Counted from the stretch's first letter, positions 45,580 to 58,748 are shown. The stretch is 64,000 nt of DNA from Aquanectria penicillioides (GCA_003415625.1 PYIU01000007.1:992001-1056000); one strand, 5' to 3'. Translations and numbers: made by a program. The notes: generated by a model from the sequence alone, not told the origin.

Positions 45580-48484
45580 GTTTGCGAATTGAGGTTTTTG
45601 TTGCTTGTTTGTTTGTTTGTTTTGAAGGCGATAGGACGTGTAAATGGGTTCAATGGATCGGGGTCCTGGTGCTAGCCAAGGATACTTTTGTTGTTGTTTG
45701 CACGAGTATACACAGAAACGAATGGAGGAGAATGAACGAAATGCGTCGAGAAACACCTGGAATCTCGATGACTTGCAAAGTCAAAGGAGCGACTGGGTAA
45801 GGAAGGACGAATAGAACGAAGACCGCGATCAAAGCAGTTGAAGATTGCAAAAAGGCTTCGGGGGCGACGAGCCCTTTTGTTGAGCGAGTTGCACGCCTAC
45901 CTTAGCTACGCGAGCAAGTAAGCAAGTTTGCCGTCCCTGGCCGCCCATACAGCCGTCAAATTTCGGCTGCTGCACTGAGATTGAACCTTACGGTCGAACA
46001 GAGGCACGACTGAGGCCATTTTGGTAGGGCTGATACACTTTCGCGATCCTTTCAATTTCGAGTAGCGATGAGAGCAGGGGCCCGGCAGCGGCCGACCCGT
46101 CGCTTTGCTTCCTGCGAGCAGGGGCCCATGTCGTCGCTGGCGAGGGGAGACGGGGCCTCGTTCTGAACGGAGAAATCAAGTCCGTCCGTGGCTCGATCGA
46201 TGGAACGTTGTGGGCTACTCATCGTTGCAGCGCTGCGTTGTCGCTGTGGCTGTCGCCAGATTTTGCACACTTTGTCTGCGCCTGAACCTGAAGCGAATTT
46301 ATCTGAGTGCCAAACGACGCTCCAGAGTTTGAAGTGCGACTCGCGAGGCCTTGGCTCTCCGACATTTCGAGACGCGAATCTCCAGATTTGACGCCTCATC
46401 CGTCCAACATCAACTCACGTCCGCCCTTCCACCGGACGGTTGGCCAAAAAAAACTGTCGCCGTCGAACCAGAAGCAGCTCGTACACCGTCTCTCTCACGT
46501 CTCTCGCCCCGAAGAGCTGCATGAGCCACTATTGCCCCCCAGATAATAAATCGTGTCGATCACCCCCTCGCTGTGAAACATCCACGGAGAGTCTGTCTTC
46601 TGAAACCGACCTAGAACCTTCCGACTCCTCGTCGCTGGGTCTCGCGGGAGCGGACTGCGACATTGAACTGCACGCCGTTTCCGAGTATAATACCCGGGTG
46701 CGCCGGAACAGAATATGAGAGCTTCTTTTTTCTGGAGGACATCCTTTGGTTGCGATTGAATAACTGGCCTTTACCGTCCAACAGCTTCTTGTTTATTGCA
46801 TCGCCGGGTTCAATCAAGAGAGGCTAGCCAGCACGACCCCTCCACCCCTCCCCGGGCATTGTCGCCAACGACGAATAGTGGCTCAGCATTCCGCGAAATA
46901 CAGCTCATCGTTGTACATTTCCTCATTTCCATGGGGAAATTTCCACCTCTCGCGAAGGATGTAGAGCTGCATCCCTCGTTGGTTGCGACTGACCGACTGA
47001 CCGAAACTGTGGCCGCGTAATGAGGGGACATGTTTGTGTGACTGGGCCACATAATCAACGTTTGACATTCACAGCCACGCATTTTGCTTCCGGACGCCGA
47101 CTGGGCAATCTCCCCTCAACCGTTCTTACTTTTCCAAGCAGTCTTTCGTCGCGAATCGGTGAAATGCTTGTAGTTGCGGGGTCATCTCAACTTGACACTT
47201 TGTAAGTCATTCATATCCAATCTCAACTAACCTGGACGAGGTCCATATTTGTTTGATTCACGATTTATTATAAATGTGGAACCAGTTGCACTGAGACCGG
47301 GTCAACCGCCAAGGCGGCCAACCATTCCCACTTTTTGTGCATTCACTCTACGGACATGTCGATCAAATTCTACGGAGACGATGTCTGTAGCTCATGCTTG
47401 TCATGTTGCTCTCCTTATCTGGATTTCTAGAAAGGCTCTTAGAAGAGCTCCTGGACTCAAGAATATGGTTTGGAAACGGCAGTAAGGAATCCTAGGTAGG
47501 CTACCACTCACGGACACAATGGAACATGGATGATGGAACGACGAACTCGTGGCCCTCGGTTCGCTTGGCGAATCGTACTTTACCAAAACGGGTGTCCTAA
47601 AGACCCCAACACCGGGGCCCTCATTGCTCCGCAAATCCACTCATCAATTGAAGTCTCAGGGGTTGGGGGCTAATCCACCAAGGTAACCCAAGGGTCCCTG
47701 ACCACTGAGTATGTACGGCCGATGGGTAGAAAGGCCCTCACCCCGCACCAGGACGGTACAACCTGTGGGAACATGATATCTATATTTTTCAAACGGGTTT
47801 GATCCTGAGACAGCTATTGATTTTAATGTCAAGTACAACAAAGCGGTCCGGAGACACACGAAGAGTCCCAAGAAAGATATTTGGTTCATGATAATGCGGT
47901 TATGTTCGAAGAAAATTGAGCCTCTTCTGAGATACTAACGCAAGTACGTACGTACAACCATATCAGACAGAGCCGCTGGACCGAAGTCGAATTTTGGTGC
48001 TATTTGCGTAGATGAAATAATCGTGGTGCATTCACGCACCATTTATGAGTGCCAAGGTTTGCATGCGACCAGGGGAGAGTAAACAGACAGACAAATGAGG
48101 ATTGCGAGAGAAATTTCCGATCCCATGTAATTGTTCAGCTGAAAAACCAAAGGCGGTAACGGATAACACCTCGTGCACATACGCTTTCTCGCCGTGGGCG
48201 TTTACTACCGTCCTGTCAACCCACAACGTCGAATAGGAAAGCCCAAGGACCCCTGTCGAGTGTGGAGGAATGGCCACTGGGTTGCATTGGGACTGCCTGA
48301 GAGAAAGCCTCGTTGTGGCTGTGCCATGGCCTCCAGCACCGCCTTGTTCGAGGCAGCCAGTAGCATTTGGGTGCCCATACATAACGGAATCAGGCTCTGA
48401 AGCCGCTCTCCAAAGATAATCTCGCCACTAGCAGCATTGGTTCCTTAACCTCGCCTTGGGAGGATTTCATCAAGGAAACATGCC
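45580..48484. other. Long non-coding stretch
   Basis: About 2.9 kb, holding the expansin promoter on its left. Only short motif-less frames on both strands; no gene supported. Confidence 0.4.
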
Positions 48485-51400
48485 ATGGATCCTCTCACAG
48501 CCTTGGGAGTTGCTAGCAACATCATCCAGTTTCTCGACTTTGCGACCAAACTGGTTGGGGGCTCATGCGCAATCTACAAGTCGGCATCTTCTGCATCTGA
48601 AGACAACATCATTCTGGACGCCATCACATCCGACTTCCAACAACTCAGCAGCACCTTGGTCGCCCCCGCAGGATGCCCGGATTCTTTAAAGCACCTTATG
48701 GATGAAACACAGCGAGTTGGCCAGCAGCTTCGGGATGTTTTGGATAAGTTATCGGTCAAAGGGCGGAAGACGAAATGGAAGAGCTTAGTTGCTGCAATTC
48801 GAGAAATCTGGAGCCAAGATGAAGTCGACGCCATAACTACACGTCTGTTCAGGCTGCAGACTCAGTTGAACACTCACATGCAGGTTTTGATTAGGTTCAG
48901 GAACCCCCACCAGCTCACTAATTTCCAGGGAAGCTGACGACGCCTATCTATCTAGTAAGGAAATCGCCAATATTTCGGTGACAATGGGCCGGCTTCAGAA
49001 GTTGTCTGCTGGTCTTGATCTTCGACAGGTACCATATATACGAGGATTGTACGACGATTTCGTAAAGTCAATCGAAAAACTGATGGATAAAAAACTGGAC
49101 GATGTTCATCGCGGTATTTCTGCTGCGAATCATCTCGCCGACCAGGTCCAGCTCAGTGACGTGAAGGAGCTATCCACAGCCATACCGAGATTCAGTGGCG
49201 ACGTGTGGGCTGTCAAAGGGCAGATGTCGAAGACTATGCGAGATTGGCAACTGCTAAAAAGTCTCTATTTCGAAAATATCTCCACCCGCCACGACAGAAT
49301 CGCCAAGGCCCATTCCGATACCTTCACTTGGATCTTCAAAGGAATTTTAGCAGACACTCATGAGCCCATCGGGTTCACCGAGTGGCTGCGTGCGCGGGAT
49401 GACATATTTTGGATTTATGGGAAACCAGGCTCGGGAAAATCGACCTTGATGAAATTCTTGGTCCACCATCCCGACACAAAGGCCCACCTCGAAGAATGGG
49501 CAAATGGGAGAAAATTGGTCATTTCAAAATTCTTCTTTTGGCATTCCGGGACCAAACTTCAAAAGTCACAAGAGGGACTGCTTAGATCTCTACTGTTTGA
49601 AATTCTTCGCCAGTTCCCGCAACTCTTGGCAGGCATTTATGAGACTGTTATGCCTTCCCAGGATGGATTACAAAATTATGGTCCAGTCCAACCTTCGGAG
49701 GCGCATTGGGACCTGCAGGAGCTCCTCCGAGCATTCGAATATCTCCGCGGACAGGAGGTTACTGCTAGCTTCTGCTTTTTTATTGACGGACTTGACGAGT
49801 ACAAAGACGAGGAACGACGTGATCATCGAGAGTTAATTAGTGTTCTTCGTGATCTCACAGGTTCTCCGCATATAAAATTATGTGTGTCAAGCAGACCCTG
49901 GACGGTTTTCAGAGATGCGTTCAAGGACAATCCCCAGATGACGATTAAACTGGAGGACCTAACCCGAGGCGACATACGTCGTTATGTTTCGGACAGCTTC
50001 AACAAGCACGATCAGTTTCCTAGCCTCTCTCACCAGGATCTAGGGTATGTCCAACTCGTAGACGAGGTGGTCAGGAAAGCCCAGGGAGTATTTCTTTGGG
50101 TCTTTCTTGTGGTCCGTGATCTTCTAGAAGGTCTTACATACAACGATACCATCAAAACTATGAGAGCACGCCTTGATCGTTTTCCAGAAGACCTTGACGA
50201 TTACTTCAGGCACATTTTTGAGTCCATTCCTAAAGTTTATCGCGTCCAGACTGCACGAGCTTTCCAAATTGCCTTGTCAAGAGACGAGCCATTATCACTG
50301 ATTACCTACAGCTTTGTGGACGACGTGGAAGATGATCCAAAACTAAATTTCAACACCGACTTGACGCTCACAAACCATCAGATCGAGTTAAAACTAGCAA
50401 CGATGTGGCGTCGATTAGATGGACGATCAAGAGGCCTGCTTGAGGTCATCGTCCCCCTTACTGAACCCGACGACGACACTGTCTACAAGGTGGAGTTTCT
50501 GCACAGGACTGTGCGTGACTTCCTCCTTTGCACACCGGATATTCAAGAGGAGATGTCTGGGAATGTTAAAAATAAAGCTGAGACTTGGGTGCTTCTCTGT
50601 CGGGCAATCACCCTGGTGCTCAGACATTGGCCGCAAGACGATGTTATACCCTACCTCCGACAGCTTTTTTACTTTTCTCGACTGGCAATTCAGGATGGGA
50701 GCAACGAAGAGGATGTGCACAGAGTATTGGCAGAACTCTTCTCTCCGACTGGGCGGTTAAACGCAAGTGCTATGAGGTTACGGGCCAAGAACGCGCAGAA
50801 AGCCGTTGTTTTTGACCTTTTCCTCGCATGCGAATACGGTTTGGTGTCTTATGTTAAAGAGCAGCTCCTAAAGAGGCTAAGTCTCTTGGAAGAAGTCCCT
50901 GACGATACATCTAGCTCTGACAGCCAGAAATCATTACTCGATCAATTACTTCGGCACGCTTTGTTAGGTCAAGATCGATACTGCAAACTGCTACCAGAGC
51001 TTGTGGAATACCTCGTTGGCCTCGGGGCATCGCCAAGTTCCCAATGCAAAATCGAAGACGAAGACGTAACGATTCCTAATGGGGTTGGCCTATCCGAAGG
51101 CGAGAAAAGACAGTTTGCAAAGTACTTTCGCGGAAACCGAGAGCAGGAGGAAAATATATTTGATCTCTTCCTGGCCAGAATTGAGTTGGAGAAGTTATCG
51201 CCAAATGAGCCTGGTGTTTTAGATATCATGAAGACGTTGCTAGATCACGACACACGACGCGAAGTCAAGTGGCAGTCTCAGTTGTCGGATGGCGACGTGT
51301 ATTCTCAAAGGCTACTGGCATTTAACCCATACGTCCAGCACGTTATCCAAAAATATTTCACATCAGAGCAGGTCGCCTGGCTCTTAGAATCGACAGATCA

Positions 51401-52064
51401 TCGAACATCGCCCGAGACTGAGCACGCCAGAGTAGAGGGTCCCGGGGCTCAACCTACAAATCAAAATGATCCATCTCACAAGCAAATATCAGACTCAATG
51501 GCTCAGCAAACTCCGTCGGCTGGGTGGATGGGCATAAATGCTCGATACCCATGGACAGTGACCATTGTACCTGATCAGTACTCTCCACAACCTCTCTATC
51601 CGATTAGGGTTGACAATATTCACATAAGTATGATCCTTGACAACTACGGCAACATCCACCAAGGACTCGTCGACGCTCTTGGCGAACAGAACTATGCAAG
51701 AGTTGTCGAAGTTGTATGGTTGGGAAACAGAGATTTATCAAGACCATATGGTTCAATTGTTGTCTACCTGACCGAGAATAACGATGTAGTACGGCTTTTG
51801 TCGGAGGGGGTATTCCTTGTTGGCTCAGTTTATGGCCAAACTCGGGCTTTTCAACAGATACTCCCGACTCAGTGCTACAATTGCCAACAGATTGGCCACA
51901 GGGCTAGTCAATGCATCAACCTGACGAGGTGCTCAAGATGCTCTATGACGGGTCATCATCACAGCTTCTGTATCACTGCAGTCAAGCAATGTGTGCTCTG
52001 TGGCAGTTCTCATCAACCTTTCGCCACATGCTGTCCGAATTTTATTAATAATCCTTCGAGGTAG
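48485..52064 (+). CDS. STAND/NACHT NTPase fused to a LINE ORF1-like zinc-knuckle C-terminus
   Basis: An 1181-residue protein, exons 48485-48894 and 48929-52064 (34-nt intron, in-frame join IREADDAYLS). The N-terminus (MDPLTALGVASNIIQFLDFA) resembles the fungal STAND N-terminal domain that precedes NACHT modules. The NTPase shows the P-loop YGKPGSGKSTLMK (about 300), Walker B FCFFIDGLDEY (about 420) and SSRPW, then the helical region with FLHRTVRDFLL typical of fungal NLR-like proteins. There are no ankyrin, WD40 or TPR repeats. From about residue 1010 it changes character: an RRM-like segment (VVEVVWLGNRDLSRPYGSIV) leads to three zinc knuckles, CYNCQQIGHRASQC, CSRCSMTGHHHSFC and CVLCGSSHQPFATC. 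That arrangement is what Tad1-type fungal LINE ORF1 proteins end with. The frame has no stop across the joint. STAND proteins act in allorecognition and immunity; this role is inference. Confidence 0.85.
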
Positions 52065-53954
52065 AACGATATAGAAGTTCACGGAGCATGCTAGTTATCA
52101 GGGTAGATTAGTATGCATATTAACCATTGTCGTCTAATCTTACTCATATAAGAAACTTGAGGACATGGAGAAAGAAAGACAAAGATAGTGTACAATATAT
52201 GAAAACAAATAAACCCGATATGACAAGGTATCTCGATGTCTCCTATATGAAGTCCACGGCACCGCAGAACCGTGATGCTATCCAACACTTTGGAAATGTC
52301 TACGAAAGATGCTCAGTAACCCTGGCTGGTCCTTTATACTCTATTAGGCCAGTTGATTGTCTCTTGGCAAATTGCTTGAATCTGCTGCGGTATCTTTATC
52401 CGACTTAATTACGATGTATACTGTGCCTCGAGATTCGGCCAGTTCATCAGGGCCTCCTAAGAAATTATATCAACTAGTGCAAAGAGATACGTGAATTCTT
52501 TTCGATGTGGAAGTTCCACTTCGTCTATCTCAAGTGCTGATAAGTGTGAGTTTCTCAGATGCTTGGCCTAGCCAATGAAAGCAAAGCGATTCTGGACCTT
52601 GAGCGGATGTTACCCTATACCACTTTACATAACAGCCACAGAAAATGGATGGCAGTTTTAGGTAGGTTGTCGGTCGGAATGGTCTAGAAATCTCATAGAG
52701 GTGATAGAAATAATAATTTTATTTAGGTATGAGTACATGGCTTGTGCAAGAAACAGGTAGGAAATGAGCCCGAATTGCAGAAGTGGCATGTCCATAATCT
52801 CTCTGCTGTCGAAATACGAACATTGAATTGACTGCAGAGCTTCAATGGAGGACAACCACCAAGGTGTTTCGGACAGAAGACCCCAGAAAATTATGAAACG
52901 AGCAGTCAGGTGTTTTCTTTTCAGGTGAATTTGTTGTTTCAACTCACCATGTCGGTTTTGATTGCGATGCTCACGTCCTGTCAATTGCTGCATATACGAA
53001 GCACCTGGCACAAGTTTTGGCCCCGCACGACCCGATGTTACCGGCTGCGCAGATGCCGAATAAAGTCCCCGGCCCTTGCATTAGCGAGTGACTTGCCCCT
53101 TTCTAGCCCGATGTGCTAGAACCCGTTGAGAGTGACCAGAAGCATCGGAGTCTCCGTCCTAAGAGTGGCGCGTGTGGATCGTGGTGCGTGGAGATAGGCG
53201 AGGGCAGATCTTGATAAATCTTCTACATACGTCTGGGGATTTCAAATCACAGAGTGAGTGGGGCACGAAGACTTTTGCTCGTGACGGATCCGGACGTGCG
53301 GCTATCTGGGTCGCCGAACAGCTTCGGATGAGTTGCCAGCTGAACCAACGAGGCCTGGGCCAATCCGCTTCGGCCTGGATGATGAGCTACTTCACAATGA
53401 CGGTGTTAGCCTCGAAAATGGAGGTGTTTACACGTCACGAAAAGCGCGGATGGAGGAGCCGCCGGTGGCTACGGCAGCTGAGCGTTACGCTGGGGGACGA
53501 CGTGGTGCGCCCTTTGATGGGTTCGAGGCTTCCTGTCGGCTGCGCGCTTGCGCCGATCTTTATTAGTTCGCTCCCCACACCAGCAGGCGATCAATTCCCG
53601 AGACAATCTTACCAGAATGGCGGGCGCCCTCCTTTCTACATCCACTCCTCCCTCACTAGTGTTATTTTACACTCAAGTCCGCCGAGAAGGTTAACGCCTG
53701 AGGCGTCAGAGTTTCGCACCCGTCACGCAGTTACGCAGTCACACGAGCGCTTCAAAGAGCTTTGGGGGGCCGACGCGCCTTCACGACGTCATCATGATCA
53801 TGATCATGACTGGGGGTCACCACGGCGAATGTGAAATAGAGGACTCATGTAACAAGGTAATGTCTGTAGCTATATTCTAGTGTATACGAAAATTAAATGC
53901 GTAGCTATGTGGTCACATGATTTACAAAAACTTTTTCCTGACAAGCGGGATAAT
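52065..53954. other. Non-coding stretch between STAND gene and agd3
   Basis: About 1.9 kb. A 220-codon plus-strand frame at 53172-53834 begins with GTG and shows no family motif. No LINE reverse-transcriptase or endonuclease remnant is recognisable, and no glycosyltransferase. A short ATGATC repeat lies at about 53791-53808. Confidence 0.4.
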
Positions 53955-56900
53955 TTATCCAAGAGTAACAGGAGAGCTAAGAGTAAGCGTAACAGGGGCG
54001 CCGTTGAGAGTCACCCATTGGATGGGAGGCTCAGTGCCAACCACGTCGGAAGTAGAAGATCCTCCAGACGCAGATGCAGAGCCCGAGGGAATAGTAACGG
54101 GGATGGGCTTGGAGCAAGTGTTGCCAGTAGCAGTGACGGTGACGGCGGTGATGGTCAAGCCGTTGCTCGAGTAGGTGTACGAGAGCTTAGGGTTGCAGCT
54201 ATCAACAGTCTTGCGGTCAAGGAAGTACTGAGCAACGTCATCATGCTTCAGGGACTGGATAGGCCAGTTGGTAAGGCGCATAAGCTCCTGAAGCATGGTT
54301 TCAGTCCAAGACATAACAAGAGACATCTTGCCGGTCTGATCACCAATGGTAATGGTGTCGACAGTGGTCTGGTGCATGTTGGCCTGGTGGAACATGTAGG
54401 GATCCGCCATAAGCGCAAGGAGGTTGCGGACGTTGGTGGCCTTTGAGTTGGCAAGCAGGTTATTGAAGTCACCAGAGCCGGCAGAGGTGGCGATCCACTC
54501 GTTAAGACAGCACTGAGCGGTAGCACAGTTGTAGTAAATAGCAGTGGACCAGCGAGGAACAATGGTCAGCCCAGCGTAGCCGTTATCGGTGACAGTGCTA
54601 ATCAAGGGGTAGTAAGAGTTGTTGGTGTTGCGCAAGACGGGACGGGTGTTATCACCAACAACGTAGTAGATACCATTGTCCATCCAAGCCTGAATGACAT
54701 CTCCGTTGTGCATACCAGTGATGGCAGGAGGAATGATACCGTTGGCAGAGAATCGAGTGGCCGAATCAATGCCAACCTGCTTCATCCAAGCCTGGTTGAA
54801 TTGAATCTCACGGGCAGCATCGTGGTAAGTAGCGTTGTTGAGACTCAGATGGGTGAAGGTATGAGAGACATGGGCAAACTGGTTGCGGTTATCGGCAGTC
54901 ATGAACCACTTAGCAAAGTCATCCAACTCGGCACAAGAGGCAGACCAAGAATACTCCTCATAACCAGTGGGCCACTGGTCAGAGCCGGTGCCAAGAGGCT
55001 TCTGGTATTCGAGGGCTGTGGCGTTCTGGGAGTCATAGTAGACAGCATCAGTGGGCTGGCAGACATCGTTCTGGTCAACAATGGTAGCGTTGATGATGTC
55101 ACCGTTGCCGTTGTGACCAAGCTCGATCCAGAAATCAGAACCAGCAGGCAGACGAGCGTTGATGTTGTTCTGCCAAGTGATGTGGGCCTCAAGATCATCG
55201 ATGACAATCTTGAAGTCTTCGTCACTAACTGGGTAGTAGAGGGTGGTCGAGATCTGGACATCATCGACCTGACAGCTCAGGTGGGTCTTGCGCTTGCCAA
55301 GGAAGACACCACGAGTCATCCAGTGGATGTGAGCATGCTGAAGGTAGCTGGAAGTGAGGGACCAAGAGGGAGCCCAACCAATGAACCAGACGAACTGCTC
55401 ACGGCCGCTAAAGTTGTTGATAACACCAGCAACCGTCTCAGAAGTGAAGCCGGTAGCAGTACTGAATTTGGCAATTTGCTTAGTAGTGGTGGTATCAGTA
55501 ATGGTAGCGGGGACGTGCCAAAGGCCAGTGGTAGATACCATGGCATTACTATTATTTAGTTAGTTACAAGAGTCTGCAGTATATAGGTGACAATAACTTA
55601 CGCCTTGAGGTTGGCAGTAGGGAAGTCGCTGACATCCGTGAAACTGATGTTCTGAACAACGGTATCGCCACAGCAGCCACCAGCATCAGTAGCAGAAGTA
55701 CCAAAGTTGGGACCAGGATACTCGTTGATACGGACCATACGGATGCTGAAGTCGGCCTGGTAGGCGTACAGAGTAGTCCACTGAGCATCAGTAATGGCGC
55801 TAGCCCAGCCAGCAGTGTACTCGTAGGACACGGAGTCCATAACAATGATACCACCATAGTTTCCATGAGTGGAGCTGGAGTTCAAGGTAGGAAGGGCGAT
55901 ACCAGCGGAAGGCACAATAAGGTACTCATAGGGGATGCCATAGCCGAGGAGACCCAGGCTGCCAGCGGCGGCGGTGTCAGCATCAGCAGCAATAATGAGG
56001 ATGGTGCTGTCAACTGTGGCCTGGGGAATGCTGGAGCTGGTGGGAGTGCTGCTGGGAGTGCTGCTGGGGGTGGTACTGGGGGTGGTGCTGGAAGACGCAG
56101 TCGTGGAAACAGTGGAGCTGCCGGCAGCAGTCGAGCTGGGAGTATTGCTTGAGGCCGTAGAAGAAGCAGAGCTGCTGCTGCTGCTGCTGCTGGGAGTAGC
56201 ACTAGGGGTGCTAGAAGAAACAGCAGCAATGCTGAAGCTAGCGCTGGGAGTAGCACTGGGAGTAGTCGAGATATCAGTGCTGGAGGCAGAGCTGGAGGCA
56301 GAGCTGGAGGAGACAGTGGTGCTGCTGGGAGTAGCACTGGGGGTGCTTGAGACATTAGTGCTAGAAGCGGTGCTGCTGGGGGTGGCGCTGGGAGTGCTTG
56401 AGACATCGGAGCTGGAAGAGGCAGGGCTAGAGCTGGTGCTAGGAGTAGCGCTGGGGGTGCTTGAGACATCAGTGCTAGAAGCAGTGCTGGAAGCAGTGCT
56501 AGAAGCGCTGCTGCTGGGGGTGGCGCTGGGAGTGTTTGAGACACCGGAGCTGGAAGAGGCAGAGCTAGAGCTGGTGCTAGGAGTAGCGCTGGGGGTGCTT
56601 GAGACATCAGTGCTGGAAGCAGTGCCGGAAGCGCTACTGCTGGGAGTGGCACTGGGAGTAGTCGAGATATCAGTGCTGGAAGCAGTAGAGCTGAAGCTGC
56701 TGCTGGGAGTAGCACTGGGAGTGCTCGAGACATCAGTGGAGGAGGCAGTGCTGGAAGCGGTGCTGCTAGGGGTAGCACTGGGAGTGCTGGATACATCGGT
56801 GGTAGAAGCAGAGCTGGAAGCAGAGCTGGAAGAAACAGTGCTGCTGGGAGTGGCACTGGGTGTGCTCGAGATATCAGTGCTGGAAGCAGAAGCGCTGGAC

Positions 56901-58249
56901 GAGCCAGGGGTCTCAGTCAAGCTAACTACGGAGGTTGACGTCTCAGTGGACGACTGAGAAGGAGTCTCGGTTGTGCTCTGGAAGCTGGACGCAATGCTGG
57001 ACGCAGTGCTGGACGCAGTGCTGGACTCAGCTGGAGTGGAGCTGGCAGCTGAGCTGGCACCGGGAGTCTGGGTCGAGCTAGCTGCAGCAGGGGTGCTTGA
57101 AGGCGTCTCCTGCTGAATAGTGACGGAGGCGGAGGCGGTCGACTGAGTGGAGCTGGTTCCGGGGGTGGTGCTTTGGGCAGAGCTCTGGCTCACAGGCTCA
57201 GAGGCAGAGCTGGAGGAGGCCTGAGAAGAAGGAGTCTGCTGGGCGCTCGAGGAGGCAGAGGTCGAGGCGGTGCTGGACTGAGCGGAGCTGGCGGCGGGAG
57301 TGGTGCTCTGGCTCGCGGACTGAGAGGCAGAGGAAGAACCAGAGGTGGAGGAAGTCTCGGCAGCGCTGGTGCTCTGGGACGAGGTCACAGCCTGGGCACT
57401 GACAGAAGCGGAACCGGTGGTGCTCTGGGTAGAGCTGATACCGGCAGTAGTGCTGCTACTACCGATGCTGCTGCTGCTGCTGCTGCTGCTGCTGGCACCT
57501 GCAGTGGTCGAGTGGGTGGAGCTGGCAATGGTTGAAGCAGAAGTGGTGGTCGTGGTGGCGGCGGGGTAGTCCTTGGAGGCGCTCTGGACGCTCGAGGGAG
57601 TGGCCTTGCTGGTCACGAAAACGCTGCCAAGATAAATCCTGGCAGAGCCACCAGACTTGCAGCTGAGCACGAACTGCAGCACCTCAGAAGTCGAGATGGC
57701 GGTGACGGCGTGCGACTCGGCAGTGTAGCTGATCCTGGAAACGGTACCGACGGTGGTGAAGTAGTCGGTGTTGAAGAAGTTGTTGGAGCCAAAGTAGCCG
57801 CGGAGTCGGCAGGTGTTGGCAACGGAGTTGGAGATGAGGGCGTAGTAGACGAGCACGGTGTACGAAGTTCCAACCTTGAGGTTGCCGAGGGTCGTAGAGA
57901 CGGCCGCATTGCTCACTGCGCGCTTCTTGAGGTTGAGCTCGTCGTCTCCAGACTCAGAGGTCGAGCCAAGCTCGAGGGCAGGGTTGTCGTCTGGGCCGGC
58001 GCCCTGCACGACAGTGACATCGCCAGTAGGCTCGAAGCCAGTTGTTCCCTGGTAGAATTCTCCATTGGCGACTTCGTTGACGAGCGTATCATACGGGGTC
58101 GTGGCTGGCGTTGACGCGGGAGTAGTGGTTGTGCCGTGCGTAGGGCTTGAGCCGGGCGTGCTGGTAGGCAGGTTTCTGGGCTTGCACAGCGAGGCTTCAC
58201 CAGTGCCAAGCAAGCCAAGGGCCGCGAGGGCGACTGTAAGATAACGCAT
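53955..58249 (-). CDS. agd3: Agd3-type extracellular GAG deacetylase with giant Ser/Thr-rich stalk
   Basis: A 1413-residue secreted protein, exons 58249-55602 and 55548-53955. A signal peptide (MRYLTVALAALGLLGTGEA) is followed by a beta-sandwich-like region (about 50-215: NGEFYQGTTGFEPTGDVTVV, ...YTVLVYYALISNS, ...SARIYLGSVFV), then about 520 residues of Ser/Thr/Ala/Pro stalk made of variants of SSTPSATPSS. The catalytic part starts near residue 740 (TILIIAADADTAAAGSLGLL). The CE18-type metal site is visible in HVSHTFTHLSL, with WIELGHNGNGD upstream. The C-terminus ends in a Thr/Ser-rich beta domain. It matches A. fumigatus Agd3, which partially de-N-acetylates galactosaminogalactan outside the cell so it sticks to surfaces. 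From memory that enzyme is about 800 residues, so this stalk is much longer. It is divergent from the ega3-like gene. Confidence 0.88.
55980..57540 (-). repeat. Minisatellite-like coding repeats in the Agd3 stalk
   Basis: Degenerate repeats encode blocks such as SSTPSATPSS followed by TASSTDV. Unit length varies between copies, and CTG/GCT-rich runs recur near 56170-56190 and 57463-57491. All frames stay open, which explains the long antisense frame over the same DNA. The repeat is in frame and so can change length without breaking the protein. Confidence 0.85.
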
Positions 58250-58710
58250 CGTATAGAGCGGAGTCCGGTCGGGGGACGCAAAATGAGTGACTGAACGGAA
58301 AAACACACACAAACAAGAAAAACGAAGGTGGCGGCGACTCGAAAAGGAGCCTCCTGTCTGTCTAAGCTGGTTCAAACGAGTGAACGAACGGCTTGGTTGC
58401 AAAAAGAGAAAGGGAAAAGAGCGGCGCGAGGACGACCTCGAGGTTGATTGTTTAAAACCCACCGTGACGTGAAGAGTTTGTGGTGGAAACCCCCATAGCT
58501 CACATTTGCATTGCGTGTACAAATGGACTAATAACGAATAGCCCAAGACTATTGAATCCTGAGGTGCATTCAGCCAACGGTGGCACACCTGTAGCACGGA
58601 AAACGCGTGTCACTCAATAGGGGGGCCCAGGCCGAACTTCCGGGGCAGTGGGCATTCAACATCCCATCAGAGCGGCAACAGCACCGGCTGCAAGAGATGA
58701 GCACCAGAGG

Positions 58711-58748
58711 ACCAAGCAGGACCAAGCAGGACCAAGCAGGACCAAGCA
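58711..58748. repeat. 10-bp tandem repeat (accaagcagg)4
   Basis: Three exact copies and one near-complete copy of ACCAAGCAGG lie in tandem in the agd3-ega3 intergenic region. Confidence 0.9.

Noticed and set aside
51400..52064. A complete LINE element at the end of the STAND gene
   Set aside because: Only the ORF1-like RNA-binding tail is present; no endonuclease, reverse transcriptase or poly-A tail follows, so it is scored as a domain of the host gene.
53172..53834. A 220-codon plus-strand frame downstream of the STAND gene
   Set aside because: It begins with GTG, lacks recognisable motifs and ends in a short His/Asp repeat; there is no support for a gene.
55882..56856. A 324-codon Pro/Leu/Ala-rich minus-strand frame
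   Set aside because: A shifted-frame shadow of the Agd3 stalk with no start context, signal or domain.
55974..56957. A 327-codon plus-strand frame rich in Leu, Val and Glu
   Set aside because: It is the antisense of the Agd3 stalk repeats; the GC-rich trinucleotide bias keeps the opposite frame open.
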